DNA of 42,159 nucleotides from an uncultured Flavobacteriales bacterium (GTDB lineage Bacteria > Bacteroidota > Bacteroidia > Flavobacteriales > UBA1820): NCBI GenBank assembly GCA_959608625.1, contig CAUHQV010000021.1, positions 1 through 42,159 on the forward strand. Reading direction: 5' to 3'. This document shows positions 15,784-23,353 of the stretch, one piece after another. Position numbers and translations under genes: made by a program. The first letter of the stretch is position 1. Each line of letters opens with the position of its first letter. The notes below the pieces were generated by a model. It saw only the letters and a program-made list of their open reading frames with translations. It had not been told where the DNA came from and did no database searches.

Positions 15784-16258
15784 GGTTTTCTTAGATTTGT
15801 TTAGTTCTTACTCTTGTTCAATATAAAATTTTTTGTTCGATAAAACCGTTTTGCGCACATACCTGCATAAAAAAGGTTTCATTTCACTGCATTGCATGTC
15901 CTTAGGATCGCCGTTTAACAAAAATCAAGATTCTCCCGACCCGCTATGTATCACATAAGGAACATTTTTGCAACGCTAAAGATACAAAAAACTATAGAAA
16001 ACACACCAAAACGGAACCAAAAACGTAAAACGCCCCGCTAAAACACACCGATTTCCAATGAGACATTATTCAGAGCCACTTAAAACGCAAAAATATTTTA
16101 CCCTTTTTTATTCTACCGATATTCCTCCGGAAAAAAAGCGAAAGCATTCGCCTGCATTTTTCACAAATCCAAACTCCCGGATACTCTTCCCTGCCAAAAA
16201 ACGGAACCGGACAATGAAGATAATGAAGTATATTTGCCTATTCTAACTCGTTACCTGT
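15784..16258. other. AT-rich intergenic region, 475 bp
   Basis: This gap lies between the divergent HTH regulator and cation exporter. It is distinctly more AT-rich than its surroundings and has A-runs and T-runs. A near-match -7 box on the minus strand (TATCTTTA, about 15974-15981) may serve the regulator, and TATATTTG at 16229-16236 serves the exporter. A 62-codon reading frame on the plus strand (16058-16246) is not convincing. I see no tRNA, hairpin terminator or clear repeat; the remainder is unexplained. Confidence 0.6.
16229..16236 (+). promoter_or_regulatory. -7 box of the cation exporter promoter
   Basis: TATATTTG matches TAnnTTTG, 22 bp before the ATG at 16259, so the leader would be about 16 nt. 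No TTTG is found 19-21 bp further upstream. Confidence 0.55.
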
Positions 16259-17170
16259 ATGGCCCACGATCATCACCATCACGAAATCACATACGACCAG
16301 AAGACCGGTCGGAATTTCATCCTGGGTATTGTCCTGAATTTGGTTTTCGTTGCGGTAGAAGCGGCTGCCGGACTTTACCTGGGTTCCCTGGCCCTGCTCT
16401 CGGATGCCGGGCACAACCTGAGCGATGTATTCTCCCTGCTGCTGGCCCTTTTCGCCTTCCGCATGATGCAAGTGAAACCTTCTAAAAAATACACCTACGG
16501 ATACAAAAAAATGACCATTTTGGTCTCTCTGGTCAACGCCGTATTACTGTTCGGCGCCGTAGCGATAATTTTGTGGAGCAGCATCAACAAGATCATGCGT
16601 CCCAGTCCGGTAGATGGCGACATAGTCGCCTGGGTAGCCGGAGTGGGCATCCTGGTGAACGCTTTCACCGCCTACCTGTTCTTTAAAGGAAAGGATAAAG
16701 ACCTCAACGTAAAAGGCGCCTACCTGCATATGGCCGCCGATACGCTGGTATCGGTCGGGGTATTGGTGGCGGGTATCGTCATCCAGTTCACCGGCTGGTA
16801 CATCATCGACCCCTTGATCGGTATCGCTGTAAGCGTAGTGATCATCTTTTCTTCGTGGGGGCTCCTACGCGACAGCCTGGTGCTCACCCTGGACGGCGTA
16901 CCCCGGAATATCGACACACGGAAGGTGAAGAAAGCGATGCTGGCCCAGAAAGGGGTACTCGGCGTCCATCACCTGCACGTATGGGCACTCAGTACGACGG
17001 AAAACGCCCTTACCGCCCATGTAGTGGTAGACGACATGAAACACGAAAAAGAGATCAAGGACGGGATCAAAGACGCGATGTTTCACTGCGGCATACAGCA
17101 CTCGACCCTCGAACTGGAAAAGAGCGGGGAATGCCACGAAGAACATCACGATATATTCGACAACGATTAA
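16259..17170 (+). CDS. cation diffusion facilitator, Zn2+/H+ antiporter (CzcD/ZitB type)
   Basis: The 303-residue product has the six-helix CDF fold. A metal-gathering N-terminus (MAHDHHHHE) precedes TM1. TM2 contains 'LLSDAGHNLSD' and TM5 'HMAADTLVS', together giving the H/D tetrahedral zinc site of the ZitB/CzcD group. The cytoplasmic C-terminal domain (about 215-285: 'VLGVHHLHVWALSTTENALTAHVVVDD') is the dimerising metal-sensing fold. The C-terminus again is His/Glu/Asp-rich ('CHEEHHDIFDND'). It exports zinc, perhaps cadmium or cobalt, from the cytoplasm. The short secreted-protein gene follows after 11 bp. No metal regulator is adjacent. Confidence 0.93.
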   Translation: MAHDHHHHEITYDQKTGRNFILGIVLNLVFVAVEAAAGLYLGSLALLSDAGHNLSDVFSLLLALFAFRMMQVKPSKKYTYGYKKMTILVSLVNAVLLFGAVAIILWSSINKIMRPSPVDGDIVAWVAGVGILVNAFTAYLFFKGKDKDLNVKGAYLHMAADTLVSVGVLVAGIVIQFTGWYIIDPLIGIAVSVVIIFSSWGLLRDSLVLTLDGVPRNIDTRKVKKAMLAQKGVLGVHHLHVWALSTTENALTAHVVVDDMKHEKEIKDGIKDAMFHCGIQHSTLELEKSGECHEEHHDIFDND

Positions 17171-17181
17171 AACATACACCC

Positions 17182-17667
17182 ATGAAAAGATCATTCTTCC
17201 TGCTGCCCGCCCTGGCGGCCTTCTTCCTGAGCGACGATATCCAGGCACAGGGGATAGCCGTAAGCTCCTGCGCGGGAGTACGCCCGGCCGCATTCGAAAC
17301 ATACCGTATCGCCTTCGACGGGCATTCCGGTATTCTGAAAGCCAATTACAAGGATAATAAACAATCCCTCGCGTCCATCGCCGGGAAAATAGAGGAAAAC
17401 CGCCGGGAGATAGAGTCCGGGCAATACCGTATCCGGGTGGCCTCGAACGTAGCCCCGGACGGACTTACCCCCGCGCAGGCCAAAGCCGAGGCGCGCAAGC
17501 GCGCCCTGGTGCTGAAATCCTACCTGATAAAAACAGCCGGCGCAAAGGAAAGCTACTTCGTCACGGGCACCACCGCCGACGGCAATATTTCGGCCAGCGA
17601 CTTTCTGACCGCCGGATTGGTTCCGGCGGAAAACCAAAACGACGGAACCGCCATGGCCAAAGAATGA
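17182..17667 (+). CDS. small secreted protein resembling the OmpA-like C-terminus of DUF3868 proteins
   Basis: The 161-residue product has a signal peptide (MKRSFFLLPALAAFFLSDDIQAQ, to about 23). The mature part has 'FDGHSGILKANYKDNKQSLASIAGKIEENRREI', then 'IRVASNVAPDGLTPAQAKAEARKRALVLKSYL'. This order resembles the Bacteroidetes OmpA-like module ('F...S.L.P.Y..N...L..I' then 'I.GYASPEG...N..L...RA..V..YL'), but the conserved SPEG core is reduced to APDG. It is much shorter than full DUF3868/OmpA proteins and has no beta-barrel. The start at 17182 is chosen because it gives the signal peptide; a longer reading would overlap the exporter gene. It sits 11 bp after the exporter and before a strong terminator, so it is probably co-transcribed. 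Function unknown. Confidence 0.75.
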   Translation: MKRSFFLLPALAAFFLSDDIQAQGIAVSSCAGVRPAAFETYRIAFDGHSGILKANYKDNKQSLASIAGKIEENRREIESGQYRIRVASNVAPDGLTPAQAKAEARKRALVLKSYLIKTAGAKESYFVTGTTADGNISASDFLTAGLVPAENQNDGTAMAKE

Positions 17668-17677
17668 TCCCTCCTTA

Positions 17678-17719
17678 TACACGCAAGCGGGGCGCCTTTC
17701 GGCGCCCCGCTTGCGTGTA
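17678..17719. terminator. 19-bp perfect hairpin between convergent transcripts
   Basis: A perfect 19-bp GC-rich stem with loop TTTC (stems 17678-17696 and 17701-17719) lies between the stops of the small secreted protein (plus) and the SIMPL gene (minus). The T-run that follows is modest. It is best read as a bidirectional terminator or mRNA-end stabiliser. Confidence 0.75.
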
Positions 17720-17731
17720 ATGATTCTTATT

Positions 17732-18463
17732 TTATTTCACTCCGTATTTCAGGCGTACCGTCACCGAAGCGGTCTTTTCTTTCGACCAGGTATTGAATGT
17801 GCCGCCGTACGAATACTCTTCGTTGGAATTCTGAGCCGTTATCTGGAATACGCCCAGCGAAGCGCTCTGGAGTTCCTTAATCTTACCCCCGGCGTTATCC
17901 ACGATCTGCTGCGCCCGGCGCAAACCATCCTGGCTGGCCTCGGCGATCATTTCGAGTTTCAGTTCGGAGAGCTTGGTATAATAGTACTGGGGCGCGTCCG
18001 ACGAAAATTCCACCCCCTGGTTGATCAGCGAAGTGACATTGCGGGAAAGGCCCTCTATCTTGTTCACCTCTTTGGAAGTAATCTCCACCGACTGGGTCAA
18101 CACATATCCGTTGAACGCAGAAGTCGATCCTTCTCCCTGCCGGTAGGTCGTGGTGAAATCCTTGTAAAAACTCACAGAAGAAAACACAAAATCGGATTCC
18201 GTCAGTCCGTTGTCCATCAGGTATTTCTTCACTTTATCGGCGTCAGCCGCCAGTTTTTTGTAGCCGGAGGCGAGGTTGAAATCCTTGGTGGTAAAACTAC
18301 CCCGCCAGACTATCAGGTCGGACGTGAAATCCTTCGAAGCCATTCCGGTAACGGAAATGGAATTCTGTGCCACATTGCGGTCTTTATAGCCGCCTATCGC
18401 GATGCTCCCCAGCACAATAACGGCTACGGAAGCGATGATCACGTTTACTGTCGAACTTTTCAT
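17732..18463 (-). CDS. SIMPL domain (DUF541) membrane-anchored protein
   Basis: The 243-residue product has an N-terminal membrane anchor or uncleaved signal (about 7-27, 'VIIASVAVIVLGSIAIGGY') and a SIMPL/DUF541 domain: 'ISVTGMASKDFTSDLIVWRGSF' at its start, 'VEITSKEVNKIEGLSRNVTSLINQGVEF' in the middle, and 'AEASQDGLRRAQQIVDNAGGKIKELQSASLGVFQIT' near the end. The domain is widespread in envelope proteins and is linked to oxidative-stress tolerance in some bacteria (E. coli YggE); its biochemical role is unclear. A perfect promoter lies upstream, partly inside the 3' end of comEC, so it need not depend on the large upstream operon. Confidence 0.9.
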   Translation of the reverse strand: MKSSTVNVIIASVAVIVLGSIAIGGYKDRNVAQNSISVTGMASKDFTSDLIVWRGSFTTKDFNLASGYKKLAADADKVKKYLMDNGLTESDFVFSSVSFYKDFTTTYRQGEGSTSAFNGYVLTQSVEITSKEVNKIEGLSRNVTSLINQGVEFSSDAPQYYYTKLSELKLEMIAEASQDGLRRAQQIVDNAGGKIKELQSASLGVFQITAQNSNEEYSYGGTFNTWSKEKTASVTVRLKYGVK

Positions 18464-18491
18464 ACTGTATAAATTTTTGATTCGGTATTCT

Positions 18492-18523
18492 CAAAGTTAA
18501 GCAAAAAGTTACTCGTTTACAAA
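18492..18523 (-). promoter_or_regulatory. promoter of the SIMPL gene, partly within comEC
   Basis: On the minus strand TTTG (18520-18523), 20 bases, then TAACTTTG (18492-18499) is a full match to TTTG-N19-21-TAnnTTTG. The upstream element lies inside the last codons of comEC (stop at 18509). The leader would be about 22 nt. Confidence 0.8.
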
Positions 18524-20398
18524 TTTATACCAACCTTTTGCACGCATATCATACAGGGGGATCCCGTAGCGGGCCGCATACTCCTCCCAGCGGACGGCCG
18601 AACGCCACGGGACATCCGGAGCGAGAATAATCATCTCGGGAACTGCACCCAACCCCCGGTACTCCCGGACGAATACCGTGCTTTTCTTTTGTTCCAAATC
18701 ATTCGAAAAAACATCCCGCCCGGGAAGAAAGCGGAACGCTTGCCCGGATATTTTTAGAAGCTCATTTTCTTGCAGCGGGATCACCTCACCCGGTGAAATT
18801 TCCAGGACGTATTCCCCGGCCTTTTTCCCGAAGTAAGGATACGGAGACTGTCGGTACAATTGGGCCGTGCAAAATACGATGCCTCCTATCAGTACCAATA
18901 CGATGGCCCCCTTCGTATTCTTCCACAACACGATGAACCCTGCACACAGGAACAGAAGCAGCAAAAACCGCGCTTCGGACAAATCCACGCCGGACACCGC
19001 CCAGAAATCCCGCTGCGAAATGCAGGACGCGACCTCGGTGCAGAACCGAACGAGGATATTGTACAGATACGAAAGCGGCGGTATGGCCAAGCCCAGGGAC
19101 GACAAGACGATTATCACGATCCCCAGCGGGATCACTCCGTAACTCACTACCGGCACCAACAGCAGGTTGGCCACCGGGAACAGCAGATTGAGATAATCGA
19201 AATAATACAGGATAAATGGAAGCAAAGCTATCTGCGCAGCCAGGCTTACCAGCACAAGCCGACATACGAACCCCACCGGCGGGTACAATCCCCGGCATAA
19301 GCGTACGATCCCTCCATAGGACAGGATAACGGCTGCCGTGGCTGCGTAGCTCATCTGGAACCCGGCCGAATACAAGTCTTCGGGCCGGATCGCCAGATCG
19401 GCCAGCCCGGCGAAACAAAGCGCCCCGAACGAGAAATACCGTCCTTTCCCCAATCCCGAAAGCAGCAGGATCGAGATCATCCACAGGGCCCGTACCACCG
19501 GCGGGGAGTAACCCGTCAGATAGCCATATCCCCACAGCAGCCCGAGTACCACACAGGTGCGCAGCATCCGGCGGCGCGACAGGAAAAAAGTAAGCCCGAA
19601 CACAATGGCCGCTATGATCGCTACATGTAACCCCGATACGACCAACAGGTGCATCGTCCCGGAAAGCTGATAGGCTTTCCTCGTCTGCGGATCGACCGCC
19701 CCTTTATCGCCCAGCACTATGGCCAACGTCATTTCTGCCGCTTCCCGATCCACTCCGCACCGCATCATGGATTCCTTCACATACTCCCGCACCCTGTGCC
19801 GGATACGCTCCCCGGAAAAGGTTTCGCGCCCCACAATACAGTATCCCAAATCGCGAAACTCCCCTATTACCCCCTTGCGGTGATTGATGGTGCGGTAATC
19901 CGGCTCCGACGGATTCAAAGGGGCCCGCAGCGGGACGACGGCCGCACGGCCTTCCACGATATCCCCTACCCGGAGGGTCTCATCGGCCGGTATGGCCATG
20001 GAAAAGGCATAATCTCCCGGAAAATACCCATTCCCGCCGAAATACACATGGTTTAACTTGACATACCGGACACTTTCCCCTCCGTACCACGGCACATCGG
20101 ACACGGTCGCCTTATATTTCACCGGATGGTACCAGGGCATCGCCGACAGGGTTACTTCTACCCGCCCGAAATGCACGCCGCCCCGCCACGCCCCGGCGAA
20201 GAATACCGCCGCCACGAAAACAGCGACCACCGCCGGGCTACCGGACAAGCCTTTTTTTCCCTTAAACTGCAGGAAGAAACCGAAAGAGACAGCCAAAAGA
20301 GCGGTCGCAGCACTCACCCACAGAGGAATCTCCGGGCACACCCACACGCCCGCCGCAAATGCCAGAAGAAGGACTGCGGTTGCGTAGCGTGACATCAT
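18509..20398 (-). CDS. comEC: ComEC/Rec2-family DNA uptake membrane protein
   Basis: The 629-residue polytopic membrane protein contains the N-terminal DUF4131-like region (about 1-180, with several TM helices and a periplasmic OB-like domain) and the Competence domain (about 215-500). 'YQLSGTMHLLVVSGLHVAIIAAIVFG' and 'GYGYLTGYSPPVVRALWMISILLLSGLGKGR' are diagnostic of ComEC. ComEC forms the inner-membrane channel for single-stranded DNA in natural transformation. The usual C-terminal metallo-beta-lactamase nuclease domain is absent: the last 130 residues have no HxHxDH motif. It is the last gene of the rlmN-ispB-surE-lpxB-comEC run, 9 bp after lpxB. Two ATGs (20398, 20395) are possible starts. 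Confidence 0.9.
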   Translation of the reverse strand: MMSRYATAVLLLAFAAGVWVCPEIPLWVSAATALLAVSFGFFLQFKGKKGLSGSPAVVAVFVAAVFFAGAWRGGVHFGRVEVTLSAMPWYHPVKYKATVSDVPWYGGESVRYVKLNHVYFGGNGYFPGDYAFSMAIPADETLRVGDIVEGRAAVVPLRAPLNPSEPDYRTINHRKGVIGEFRDLGYCIVGRETFSGERIRHRVREYVKESMMRCGVDREAAEMTLAIVLGDKGAVDPQTRKAYQLSGTMHLLVVSGLHVAIIAAIVFGLTFFLSRRRMLRTCVVLGLLWGYGYLTGYSPPVVRALWMISILLLSGLGKGRYFSFGALCFAGLADLAIRPEDLYSAGFQMSYAATAAVILSYGGIVRLCRGLYPPVGFVCRLVLVSLAAQIALLPFILYYFDYLNLLFPVANLLLVPVVSYGVIPLGIVIIVLSSLGLAIPPLSYLYNILVRFCTEVASCISQRDFWAVSGVDLSEARFLLLLFLCAGFIVLWKNTKGAIVLVLIGGIVFCTAQLYRQSPYPYFGKKAGEYVLEISPGEVIPLQENELLKISGQAFRFLPGRDVFSNDLEQKKSTVFVREYRGLGAVPEMIILAPDVPWRSAVRWEEYAARYGIPLYDMRAKGWYKFVNE

Positions 20399-20407
20399 AA
20401 AGAAAGG

Positions 20408-21526
20408 TTATTTATCCTCGTCGAGGTATTTGACGATCAACTCGGCGGCCCGCTGGGAGGCTCCTCCGTCCCCTAAAAGGTGCCGGATACCGGCGTATTC
20501 GGCCAGCATTTTTTCCCGCGCCGGGCCGGAAAGTATTTTTCCAAGTTCGGCGGCGGCATTCCTGGGGTTCATCTCTCCCTGGATAAGTTCCTTGACTACC
20601 TGTTTGCCGGCGATCAGGTTGACCAGCGAAATAAAAGGTACTTTGACCACCATGCGCCCTATCAGGTACGACACGGGGGAGCCTTTGTAGCAAACGACTT
20701 CCGGCGTTCCGATCAAGGCTGTTTCAAGGGTGGCCGTACCGGAAGTGACCAGCGCCGCATGGGCCGACGACAACAGGTCGTACGTCCGGCCCGTTACAAT
20801 ATGTACGTCCCGCCCGCCGATGATATTTTCGTAGAGTTTCCGGCCCTGCACGGGCGTAGCAGCCACGGCGAACTGGTAATCTTTGTACTCGCCGGCCATC
20901 TGCACCATTACCGGGAGCATGGCCTTTATCTCCTGCGCCCGGCTGCCGGGGAGCAGCGCCACTATAGGCCGCTCGTCGAGCCCCTCCTCGCGGCGGAAAG
21001 CCTGCGCATCGGGAGCCTCGCGGCGCGACAGCGCATCGAGCAGCGGATGCCCGACATAGTCCACCTCATAACCATGCTTCCGGTAAAAATCCTTCTCGAA
21101 CGGCAGGATGACAAGCATGTGGTCGATATCGCGCTTGATCGCCTTCACGCGGCCCTCTTTCCAGGCCCAGACCTGGGGGGATATATAGTAAAAAGTCCGG
21201 TAACCGTTCTTGCGGCACCAGGAGGCGATATTGAGGTTGAACCCGGGATAATCGATGAAAATCACGGCATCGGGGGCAAAAGAAGCGATGTCCTGCTTGC
21301 AGAAACGCATATTGTTCAGGATCGTACGCAAGTTGGCCGCCACCTCGATAAAGCCCATAAAGGCCAGGTCGCGGTAATGTTTGACTATCTCGGCGCCGGC
21401 ATCGCGCATCATATCGCCGCCCCAGGCGCGTATCTCGGCCCGGGGATCGGCTTCGATCAGCGCCCGCACCAGATTGGATCCGTGCAGGTCGCCCGAAGCT
21501 TCGCCCGCTATGATGTAGTATTTCAT
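20408..21526 (-). CDS. lpxB: lipid-A-disaccharide synthase LpxB
   Basis: LpxB joins UDP-diacylglucosamine and lipid X to give the lipid A disaccharide at the inner membrane. The 372-residue product starts MKYYIIAGEASGDLHGSNLVRAL, the family hallmark. 'FIDYPGFNLNIA', 'YYISPQVWAWKEGRVKAI', 'LLPGSRAQEIKAMLPVM' and the C-terminal 'SGTATLETALIGTPEVVCYKGSPVSYLIGRMVVKVPFISLVNLI' are all typical GT19 motifs. The length is normal. It follows surE by 7 bp and precedes comEC by 9 bp, so it lies within the envelope operon. The presence of lpxB agrees with a Gram-negative LPS or LOS producer. Confidence 0.97.
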   Translation of the reverse strand: MKYYIIAGEASGDLHGSNLVRALIEADPRAEIRAWGGDMMRDAGAEIVKHYRDLAFMGFIEVAANLRTILNNMRFCKQDIASFAPDAVIFIDYPGFNLNIASWCRKNGYRTFYYISPQVWAWKEGRVKAIKRDIDHMLVILPFEKDFYRKHGYEVDYVGHPLLDALSRREAPDAQAFRREEGLDERPIVALLPGSRAQEIKAMLPVMVQMAGEYKDYQFAVAATPVQGRKLYENIIGGRDVHIVTGRTYDLLSSAHAALVTSGTATLETALIGTPEVVCYKGSPVSYLIGRMVVKVPFISLVNLIAGKQVVKELIQGEMNPRNAAAELGKILSGPAREKMLAEYAGIRHLLGDGGASQRAAELIVKYLDEDK

Positions 21527-21533
21527 CGGAAGA

Positions 21534-22340
21534 TCAGAGATCCCATTTTTTGATCGTATCGATAGCCCCGTAAGCCGTCGTGTCGAACGTGGTGGGCACT
21601 ACCGACGCATACCCGTGTGCCAAGGCCCATTCGTCGGTATCCTTGCCCTCGTCCGTGCATATCGGATGCCCGGTGAGCCAGAAGTAATTGCCGCCCCGGG
21701 GGAAATCACGGCGCTCGAACTCCTGCGACCACCGGGTCTGTGCCTGGCGGCATACTTTTGCGCCCTTTATCTTTCCCTTGGGAAAATTAACGTTGAGCAC
21801 CGTCGAGGCCGGCAATCCGTGTTCCAAGGCATCCTGAGCCATACGCAGGATGTAGCCGTCCATTGGCGTAAGGTCGGCCGAAGGGTTCTGGTCGGCCAGG
21901 GAGAACCCGATAGAGGGTATCCCTTCTATCCCGCCTTCGATAGCCGCAGCCATCGTCCCGGAATAGATCACGTTGATCGAAGCGTTGGAACCGTGGTTGA
22001 TCCCCGATACGCACAGGTCGGGCATCCGTTCGAGCAGTTCGTTCTTGGCTAGTTTCACACAGTCCGCCGGCGTGCCCGAACAGGAGAATTCCCGCGCGGA
22101 ACCGTCCCGGGGCGTACGTTCCCGGTAGGTAAGTATATCGCTGATGGTGATGGCGTGTCCCATGCCGCTGCGTCCTTTTTCCGGCGCGACGACCCATACG
22201 TCGCCGATGGTGCTCATCAGTTTTACCAGATGGCGGATCCCGGGGGCCGAGATCCCGTCGTCGTTGGTCACCAATATCAGCGGGCGGTCGTTTTCCCGGT
22301 TCTTTTCTTTGTCGTTTTCCTTTTTCATTTTCACAATCAT
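21534..22340 (-). CDS. surE: 5'/3'-nucleotidase SurE
   Basis: SurE is a metal-dependent nucleotidase active on nucleoside monophosphates and some polyphosphates. The ATG at 22340 overlaps the ispB stop (ATGA) and gives 268 residues; an ATG at 22328 is also possible, and the longer reading to 22358 would overlap ispB by 22 bp. 'LVTNDDGISAPGIRHL' holds the DD metal pair. 'GTPADCVKLA' and 'CVSGINHGSNASINVIYSGTMAAAIEG' complete the site. A lysine/glutamate-rich N-terminal stretch (MKKENDKEKNRENDRP) precedes the core and is unusual compared with E. coli SurE. Confidence 0.95.
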   Translation of the reverse strand: MIVKMKKENDKEKNRENDRPLILVTNDDGISAPGIRHLVKLMSTIGDVWVVAPEKGRSGMGHAITISDILTYRERTPRDGSAREFSCSGTPADCVKLAKNELLERMPDLCVSGINHGSNASINVIYSGTMAAAIEGGIEGIPSIGFSLADQNPSADLTPMDGYILRMAQDALEHGLPASTVLNVNFPKGKIKGAKVCRQAQTRWSQEFERRDFPRGGNYFWLTGHPICTDEGKDTDEWALAHGYASVVPTTFDTTAYGAIDTIKKWDL

Positions 22341-23317
22341 ATTTTTCGTTCGGTGCAATAGCGCACCATCTCCTCCAGGGAGCGTTTGGGTTGGCTGTCG
22401 GGATAGGCGGAGAGTATTTCCATCGCCTCGTCCTTGAATTGGTTCATCTTCTGCGTAGCATAATCGAGGCCGCCCTGCTGCTTGACGAAATCGATAAGCT
22501 CGCGCACCCGTTTTTTATCCTTATTGTGTCTTTTGACGATGTTTATCATCCATTTGCGCTGGTCCTTATCGACTTTGTTCAGCACGTAGATCAGCGGCAG
22601 GGTCATCTTTCGTTCACGGATATCAATTCCGGTAGGCTTGCCGATCTTGTCTTCCGTATAGTCGAACAGGTCGTCCTTGATCTGGAACGCCATCCCGCAC
22701 AGCAGCCCTAGCCGCCGCATACGGTTTACCGTTTCTTTGTCCACCCCGACCGATATAGCCCCCACAGCCGTGCAGGCACCGATCAGCGAAGCGGTCTTCC
22801 CGCGGATGACCTCGTAATACGACTCTTCGGTGATGTTCAGCCGCCGCGCTTTCTCGATCTGGAGCAATTCGCCCTCGGACATCTGCTTGGCCGTATGGCC
22901 TACCTCGCGCAGCATATCGAAATCGCCGTAGTCCACCGCCAGGGTAAGCGCCTGGGTGAGCATATAGTCGCCGACCAACACCGCGATCTTGTTTTTCCAG
23001 ATGGCGTTGATCGAAAAGAAATTGCGCCGTTTGTCGCTCTCGTCCACCACATCGTCGTGTACCAGGGAGGCCGTATGGCCCAACTCGATGAGCGAAGCCG
23101 CCCGGTAGGTCGAATCCGTCAGGGGACGGTCGTCGGCAAGCATCTTGGCCGTCAGGAACACGAACATCGGGCGCATCTGCTTGCCTTTGCGCCGTACGAT
23201 GTAGTACAGCACCCGATCCAGCAGGGGCACCCCGGAAGACATGACCTCGAGGAATTTCTTCTCAAAAGCGTCCATTTCCGCCTCTATCGGCTGCCGGATG
23301 ATGTCTACTGCTCCCAT
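22337..23317 (-). CDS. ispB: trans-polyprenyl diphosphate synthase (IspB-like)
   Basis: The 326-residue product elongates farnesyl diphosphate with isopentenyl diphosphate, most likely to make the menaquinone side chain. The first aspartate-rich motif is DDVVD (88-92, in 'ASLVHDDVVDESDKRRN'), and the second DDLFD (215-219, in 'FQIKDDLFDYTEDKIGKPTGIDIRERKMTLP'). 'KGKQMRPMFVFL' binds diphosphate. Just upstream of the first motif the side chains are small (H81, T82, A83, S84, L85), as in long-chain synthases. The gene overlaps surE by four bases and lies 36 bp after rlmN. Chain length cannot be read from the sequence. Confidence 0.93.
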   Translation of the reverse strand: MGAVDIIRQPIEAEMDAFEKKFLEVMSSGVPLLDRVLYYIVRRKGKQMRPMFVFLTAKMLADDRPLTDSTYRAASLIELGHTASLVHDDVVDESDKRRNFFSINAIWKNKIAVLVGDYMLTQALTLAVDYGDFDMLREVGHTAKQMSEGELLQIEKARRLNITEESYYEVIRGKTASLIGACTAVGAISVGVDKETVNRMRRLGLLCGMAFQIKDDLFDYTEDKIGKPTGIDIRERKMTLPLIYVLNKVDKDQRKWMINIVKRHNKDKKRVRELIDFVKQQGGLDYATQKMNQFKDEAMEILSAYPDSQPKRSLEEMVRYCTERKI

Positions 23318-23353
23318 ATTTTGCGTAACCTTCGTTTCAGTCGGTAAATATAA

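Noticed and set aside
16058..16246. A 62-codon plus-strand frame in the long intergenic region
   Set aside because: It has no ribosome-binding site, its composition follows the AT-rich background, and its end runs over the promoter of the cation exporter.
16855..17181. N-terminal extension of the small secreted protein
   Set aside because: The added part overlaps the CDF exporter out of frame and is arginine/proline-rich antisense-like sequence; the ATG at 17182 gives a proper signal peptide.
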